The notes below the pieces were generated by a model. That model worked only from the letters and a program-made list of their open reading frames with translations, had not been told where the DNA came from and did not search any database. Position numbers and translations under genes: made by a program. 64,000 nt of DNA from Anisus vortex (Eukaryota; Mollusca; Gastropoda; Planorbidae), in contig OX421500.1 in NCBI GenBank assembly GCA_949126835.1, forward strand, positions 20,311,167 through 20,375,166. The letters are read 5' to 3'. Positions 60,085 through 64,000 of this stretch are shown here, one piece after another. Position 1 is the first letter of the stretch; every line of letters starts with the position of its first letter.

Positions 60085-60970
60085 AATGGAAAATGGGCGA
60101 GTAGATTGTAGTAGAAACGTCGACTCAGCCTATGGTGAGCTTAGACAAGCCTTACAGGAGGCGGCCAGAACGACTGTCCCGAAATCCTATGCCAAAATCA
60201 AGTTCAAACCATACTGGACATCAGCCCCAGAAAGGTTAGTCAGACAGAGAAGAACTGCTCAAAGGAAGACGAGCAGGCGGAAAACTGCCGAGAGCCGTAG
60301 AAAGTACAACAAGCTGACGGCTGAAGTAAGAAGGGCGATTTCGTAGGCTAAGCTCACAAAATGGGATGAAACTTGTGAGAGATTTGACCTTGCGGATAGC
60401 CGAAAGATATGGAACTTTATCAATCACCTGGAGAAGGCCGAGATTAATAGGAACGCAGTGACCTCTCAGAGCTGCACAGAACCTCTGGCTACGGATGCCA
60501 AGCGGGCAGATAGACTCAATGTGTATTTTGAAAGTATAGGAAAGGCAGGTGGTAGAACGAGTGTGTCTAATGCTCTGAGCAAAATCCGGAAGAAAACTGA
60601 AAAACACATGATGGGAGAAGGGGAGGCAGACACAAGTCGAAAGCTAAAGGCCGATTTCCCTCACATCGTTGTGTTGGGAACGTAGCTGATCGAATGATAA
60701 ATCGGAGGCTTGTGTGATATCTTGAAGATAAAGAGCTAATCACCCCATCGCAGACGGGTTCCCGAGCGGGAAGGAACTCGACGTAACAGGTTAATCTATT
60801 GGAAGAGACGATGGCGGACAGGTTCCAAGTTCCAACGCAAGGAATCTACATTGGGAGTGTTTCTGGATGTTAAACAGACCTACGACAGGGTCTGGCAAAT
60901 AGCCTTATCAATCACCTGGAGATGACTGGGACTGCTAGGAACGCAGCGCCCACTCAGAGCTACAAAGAAC
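60085..60970 (+). pseudogene. LINE ORF2 fragment with internal duplication
   Basis: The + frame gives SAYGELRQALQEAARTTVPK, KPYWTSAPERLVRQRRTAQR, one TAG, then KLTKWDETCERF, WNFINHLEKAE and ATDAKRADRLNVYFESIGK, the linker before a LINE reverse transcriptase. Broken reverse-transcriptase pieces follow near 60690-60900 (a RMINRRL-like motif, then VFLDVKQTYDRVW). A segment near 60420-60490 recurs diverged at about 60905-60975. Antisense to gene A in the intron after exon 2. Confidence 0.65.
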
Positions 60971-61109
60971 CCCTTATTCTATTGTTCATAACAATAGAAT
61001 GTTTTTTTTTATATTACAGCAATCTTTTAGTTTTATAAAAAAAAGATAATTAAACCAGACATGGAATGGATCAAGCGTTTGCTAATTTGTTACCAGCGTT
61101 GGATGTTTA

Positions 61110-62081
61110 TAAAAGGAGATGTAAAAGGTTGGATTTACCTGTAGAGAAAGTTGTAAGGTAGAAGATGTAAAAGGTTGGATTTACCTGTAGAGAAAGTTGT
61201 AAGGTAGAAGATGTGAAAGGTTGCACTTACCTGTAGAGACAGTTGTAAGGTAGAAGATGTGAAAGGTTGCACTTACCTGTAGAGAAAGTTGTAAGGTAGA
61301 AGATGTGAAAGGTTGCACTTACCTGTAGAGACAGTTGTAAGGTAGAAGATGTGAAAGGTTGCACTTACCTGTAGAGAAAGTTGTAAGGTAGAAGATGTGA
61401 AAGGTTGCACTTACCTGTAGAGAAAGTTGTAAGGTAGGAGATGTGAAAGGTTGCACTTACCTGTAGTGAAAGTTGTAAGGTAGGAGATGTGAAAGGTTGG
61501 ATTTAGCTGTAGAGAAAGTTGTAAGGTTGGAGATGTAAAAGGTTGCACTTACCTGTAGAGACAGTTGTAAGGTAGAAGATGTGAAAGGTTGCACTTACCT
61601 GTAGAGAAAGTTGTAAGGTAGGAGATGTGAAAGGTTGGATTTACCTGTAGAGACAGTTGTAAGGTAGAAGATGTGAAAGGTTGGATTTACCTGTAGAGAA
61701 ACTTGTAAGGTTGGAGATGTGAAAGTTTGGATTTACCTGTAGAGAAAGTTGTAAGGTTGGAGATGTGAAAGGTTGCACTTACCTGTAGAGAAAGTTGTAA
61801 GGTAGAAGATGTGAAAGGTTGGATTTACCTGTAGAGACAGTTGTAAGGTAGAAGATGTGAAAGGTTGGATTTACCTGTATAGAAAGTTGTAAGGTAGAAG
61901 ATGTGAAAGGTTGGATTTACCTGTAGAGACAGTTGTAAGGTAGAAGATGTGAAAGGTTGGATTTACCTGTAGAGAAAGTTGTAAGGTAGAAGATGTGAAA
62001 GGTTGGATTTACCTGTAGAGAAAGTTGTAAGGTAGAAGATGTGAAAGGTTGGATTTACCTGTAGAGACAGTTGTAAGGTAG
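61110..62081. repeat. 46-bp minisatellite derived from an exon-intron boundary, 21 units
   Basis: On the transcribed strand each unit is CTACCTTACAACTTTCTCTA|CAG then GTAAATCC or GTAAGTGC, then AACCTTTCACATCTT. The first unit's left half is the last 23 nt of exon 2, so coding sequence is inside the array. By eye, 20 of 21 units keep CAG|GT; 9 read GTAAGT, 11 GTAAAT, and one is broken (CAG|CT). Confidence 0.95.
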
Positions 62082-62174
62082 GCACAGAGAATAAAGAAAA
62101 TTCTCCCCACAGTGTAAATTTAAAAGTGACTCCGTCCAGTGTGGTCAAAGTTGCTTCCGTCACTGTGATTACTG
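62059..62174 (-). CDS. Gene A exon 2: start of VWD domain
   Basis: Acceptor TTTTTTCTATAG, two bases, then VITVTEATLTTLDGVTFKFT, LWGEFSLFSV and PTLQLSLQ. Donor CAG|GTAAAT. TLDG-x-TFKF-x-x-WGEFSLF is the first strand block of VWD; the usual GDPH before it reads TEAT. Incoming phase 1, outgoing 0, joining ARTD in exon 3. The last 23 nt also form the first part of the 46-bp repeat. The acceptor could lie 3 nt further in, removing one Ala. Confidence 0.85.
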
Positions 62175-62661
62175 CTATAGAAAAAAAAAACAAAGAAATA
62201 AAGAACTTTTAACCTACTTACTTACTGCCCATGTCCAACACTGGTTCTGAGTTATCAACTATAGAAAAGGAATTTTTACGTCAGTTGTTTCGTAAGTAAC
62301 AAACAGCAATTATATACATCTATAAAATAAAAAAACTATCAGTAATTGCTAAAAGGAATTTCGTGGTTTTGATCTTCTTACGGATATGCAACCTTTTTTT
62401 TTTACAAAATGTCTGGGCCACTTTTTATTGCCATACACGCATATTAAATATAGCGATGTGGTGTGTAGTAGATGTTTTTATTTAAATTCTAGTTGTTATC
62501 TTGCGTCGGTTATTATGGCTGGTTATGTGTGGCCACACAAACCTCTTGTATATCTAGGTCGAAGACGAAATAAATATATGCAATACTAGACTTGGCGTCC
62601 ATTTTGGGATACATTTTATGGCTATTATAAGAATGAGGATTATTATGTTGAAAGGACAAAC

Positions 62662-62914
62662 CTGGAGGTTTTTCAGGCATTGTGACACAGCCCTGGTCGG
62701 GAAAAATCTGATAGAAATCCTCACATGTCTGCGTGCCGCGGCCATTTTCACAGCACTGCTCGTGGGATTTCATGCTCAGAACGGCAGGTGCATAATTTAT
62801 GTAGCCCAGCTTCCACGGGTCACTAACCAGCACATGACCTGCTGTAGACGAAGCTTCAAGGTACACTGCATCATCCAAAGTCTGCAAGTCTTCGCTCGAC
62901 TGGTAGCAACACAA
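62662..62914 (-). CDS. Gene A exon 1 in window: AMOP end and AMOP-VWD linker
   Basis: Acceptor TCTTAACTTCGTAG, then LCCYQSSEDLQTLDDAVYLE, KLGYINYAPAVLSMKSHEQC, CENGRGTQTCEDFYQIFPDQ and GCVTMPEKPP plus G. Donor CAG|GTTTGT. A CCY near the start, then a CC ... C-x-x-F/Y ... PP cysteine region, is the layout between AMOP and VWD in mucin-like proteins. Incoming phase 0, outgoing 1. The rest of AMOP must lie further right; I found no exon for it up to the window edge. Confidence 0.8.
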
Positions 62915-62934
62915 CTACGAAGTTAAGAAAAAAA

Positions 62935-63540
62935 AAAGATTATTCTATTGGTTGGCGGCAGGGCTTCTGTTCGCTACATCTTAATGTCCCAGCTTCGAAT
63001 CCAGGCCAAAAGAATCACAAAGTAATCAACTCTAAATTTGTTTCACTGGGTATACTTAGTGCTGATTGGTGCATGATATTTGTTTGGGCCGCCATATTGA
63101 CCCCATATTTGAATTGTTTGTTTACAATTACTGGTCTAGGCCAGTGGTTTAAAATAATAACTTAAGCCCAATTATAATAAATAAATAAAGAAACTCAGAC
63201 AAATACACACATATTATATTAATAAAACATAATTAATTATACAAGAGACAAATAATAACATTCGTTTTATTAGTATTATTAGGCTAATAAGGGCTAATAA
63301 ACTAAACCTAGGCCTAGGCTTATAGGCTTACAAATTTAATCTTAGCCTAAATCAAATTCTAAATAGTAACAGTCAACCGTTAATAGGTCTATTTTAAAAA
63401 CAATAAATATCATTTAGGACTACTAGCCTATATTTAATTCTAAAATACATTAAACTATTAGGCATTAAGAAAATGAAACTCTTAGTTCTAATCCTAGCCC
63501 TATTTCTGGTAAGGGCACTAAAACTCTAATTTAGATATTA
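62935..63540. other. Intron sequence, no gene seen
   Basis: AT-rich, with repeated TAGGCCTA-like words near 63280-63350. No exon with a phase-0 donor could be placed here, so the next upstream exon of gene A is probably outside the window. Confidence 0.4.
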
Positions 63541-63557
63541 AATCCAATATCAACCTG

Positions 63558-63737
63558 TTGCAAAGCTCAGATAAACATAAAGACAAAAACACTTTCCTTG
63601 TCCCTTATGCAAGAACAAATGCATATAAGTACTCTTTCTTCCCGAGTGGCATTCGGGCATGGAATGGGTTGCCTGAACAAACCAGGAAAACCAGTAACTT
63701 AACATCATTTAAAACATTAATAAAAATGCAAGCCTAG
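63558..63737 (+). pseudogene. LINE C-terminal fragment
   Basis: An open frame ending in TAG reads LQSSDKHKDKNTF, LVPYARTNAYKYSFFPSG, IRAWNGLPEQ and SFKTLIKM. The YK-x-SFFPSGIR-x-WNGLP pattern is the extreme C-terminus of jockey/CR1-like LINE reverse transcriptases. Only the 3' end is present. Confidence 0.7.
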
Positions 63738-64000
63738 ACTCGAACCACGGATGAGCGTAGGACGCAATAATCTTCTTTCTAGAAGGAGCGTCAGTAATGT
63801 ATAAGATAAACAAAAGTTGGCCAATAAGTCTGCGGCGATCAAAATAGAATCTGCTTTAATTGCTTTACGAATCAACCTGATATGAAAGCATACATTAATT
63901 TTTTTTAATGTAAAATTATAAACAGAAAAGATATTTTATAAAGCTAGCTTCTGTTTATCGGTTGAATAGCTAGCTGGCTTAACGTTTTTGGTTGTAACAT

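Larger units (their letters stand above)
19792..62914 (-). other. Gene A model: AMOP-VWD-cadherin-like-EGF-PAN-C-type lectin protein
   Basis: Thirteen minus-strand exons join without a phase conflict. Exons: 62662-62914, 62059-62174, 59155-59305, 58303-58449, 57939-58130, 55011-55172, 35510-35735, 32925-33091, 32326-32469, 30278-30451, 28942-29118, 24712-24885, 19792-19916. Outgoing phases are 1, 0, 1, 1, 1, 1, 2, 1, 1, 1, 1, 1, stop. The first half matches the AMOP-VWD mucin-like family (related to MUC4, SUSD2 and cnidarian/molluscan mucin-like proteins). The second half matches gastropod-style PAN plus C-type lectin proteins. Because phase-1 introns are common, two adjacent genes (break between 32.3 and 30.5 kb) cannot be excluded. 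The signal peptide and any NIDO domain lie beyond the right edge. No membrane segment was seen, so it is probably secreted. Confidence 0.7.

Overview
This is AT-rich animal nuclear DNA from an intron- and repeat-rich genome. It is most likely a lophotrochozoan and probably a gastropod mollusc. The evidence is the domain families present, a tRNA-derived SINE with a GTGGCCAC core, frequent TAGGCCTA words, and L2-like, RTE-like and hAT elements. No bacterial-type genes or operons are visible. Genes had to be read as split exons, because almost every long open frame here is a repeat artefact.

Two genes were reconstructed, both on the minus strand. Gene A runs from about 62.9 kb down to 19.8 kb and has 13 recognised exons, about 730 codons, with the 5' end beyond the right edge. 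It encodes a secreted or surface mosaic protein: AMOP-type cysteine region, von Willebrand factor D domain (VWD), cadherin-like domain, two EGF-like domains, a PAN/Apple-like module, a C-type lectin domain and a stop codon. All splice phases match from exon to exon. Gene B starts at 13,719 and runs off the left edge. It is a DEG/ENaC-type (amiloride-sensitive) sodium channel, with the N-terminus, first membrane segment and start of the extracellular domain in five recognised exons. One small exon between 2.0 and 11.5 kb was not found.

The rest is introns, one intergenic interval (13.8-19.8 kb) and repeats. Layout: 0-11.5 kb, a DEG/ENaC intron filled with DNA transposons (including a 3.7 kb hAT relic with a perfect 8-bp target duplication) and microsatellites; 11-13.7 kb, clustered channel exons with two minisatellites; 14-19 kb, MITEs and SINE-like repeats; 20-22 kb, a 32/42-bp minisatellite; 25-28.5 kb, a nearly full-length L2-like LINE; 29-33 kb, PAN, lectin and EGF exons; 33.8-35.5 kb, a 37-bp minisatellite; 37.5-55 kb, a 17-kb array of a 25-bp repeat; 55-63 kb, VWD and AMOP exons with a 28-bp and a 46-bp minisatellite.

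The main discovery candidate is the placement of the minisatellites. Six of the eight intronic tandem-array loci begin at, or within about 36 nt inside, the 5' splice site of an exon on the transcribed strand. In two of them the repeat unit itself spans the exon-intron boundary, so the splice donor has been amplified. The 46-bp array carries about 20 consecutive copies of a combined 3'/5' splice site (CTACAG|GTAAGT or CTACAG|GTAAAT), the layout expected of recursive-splicing sites.
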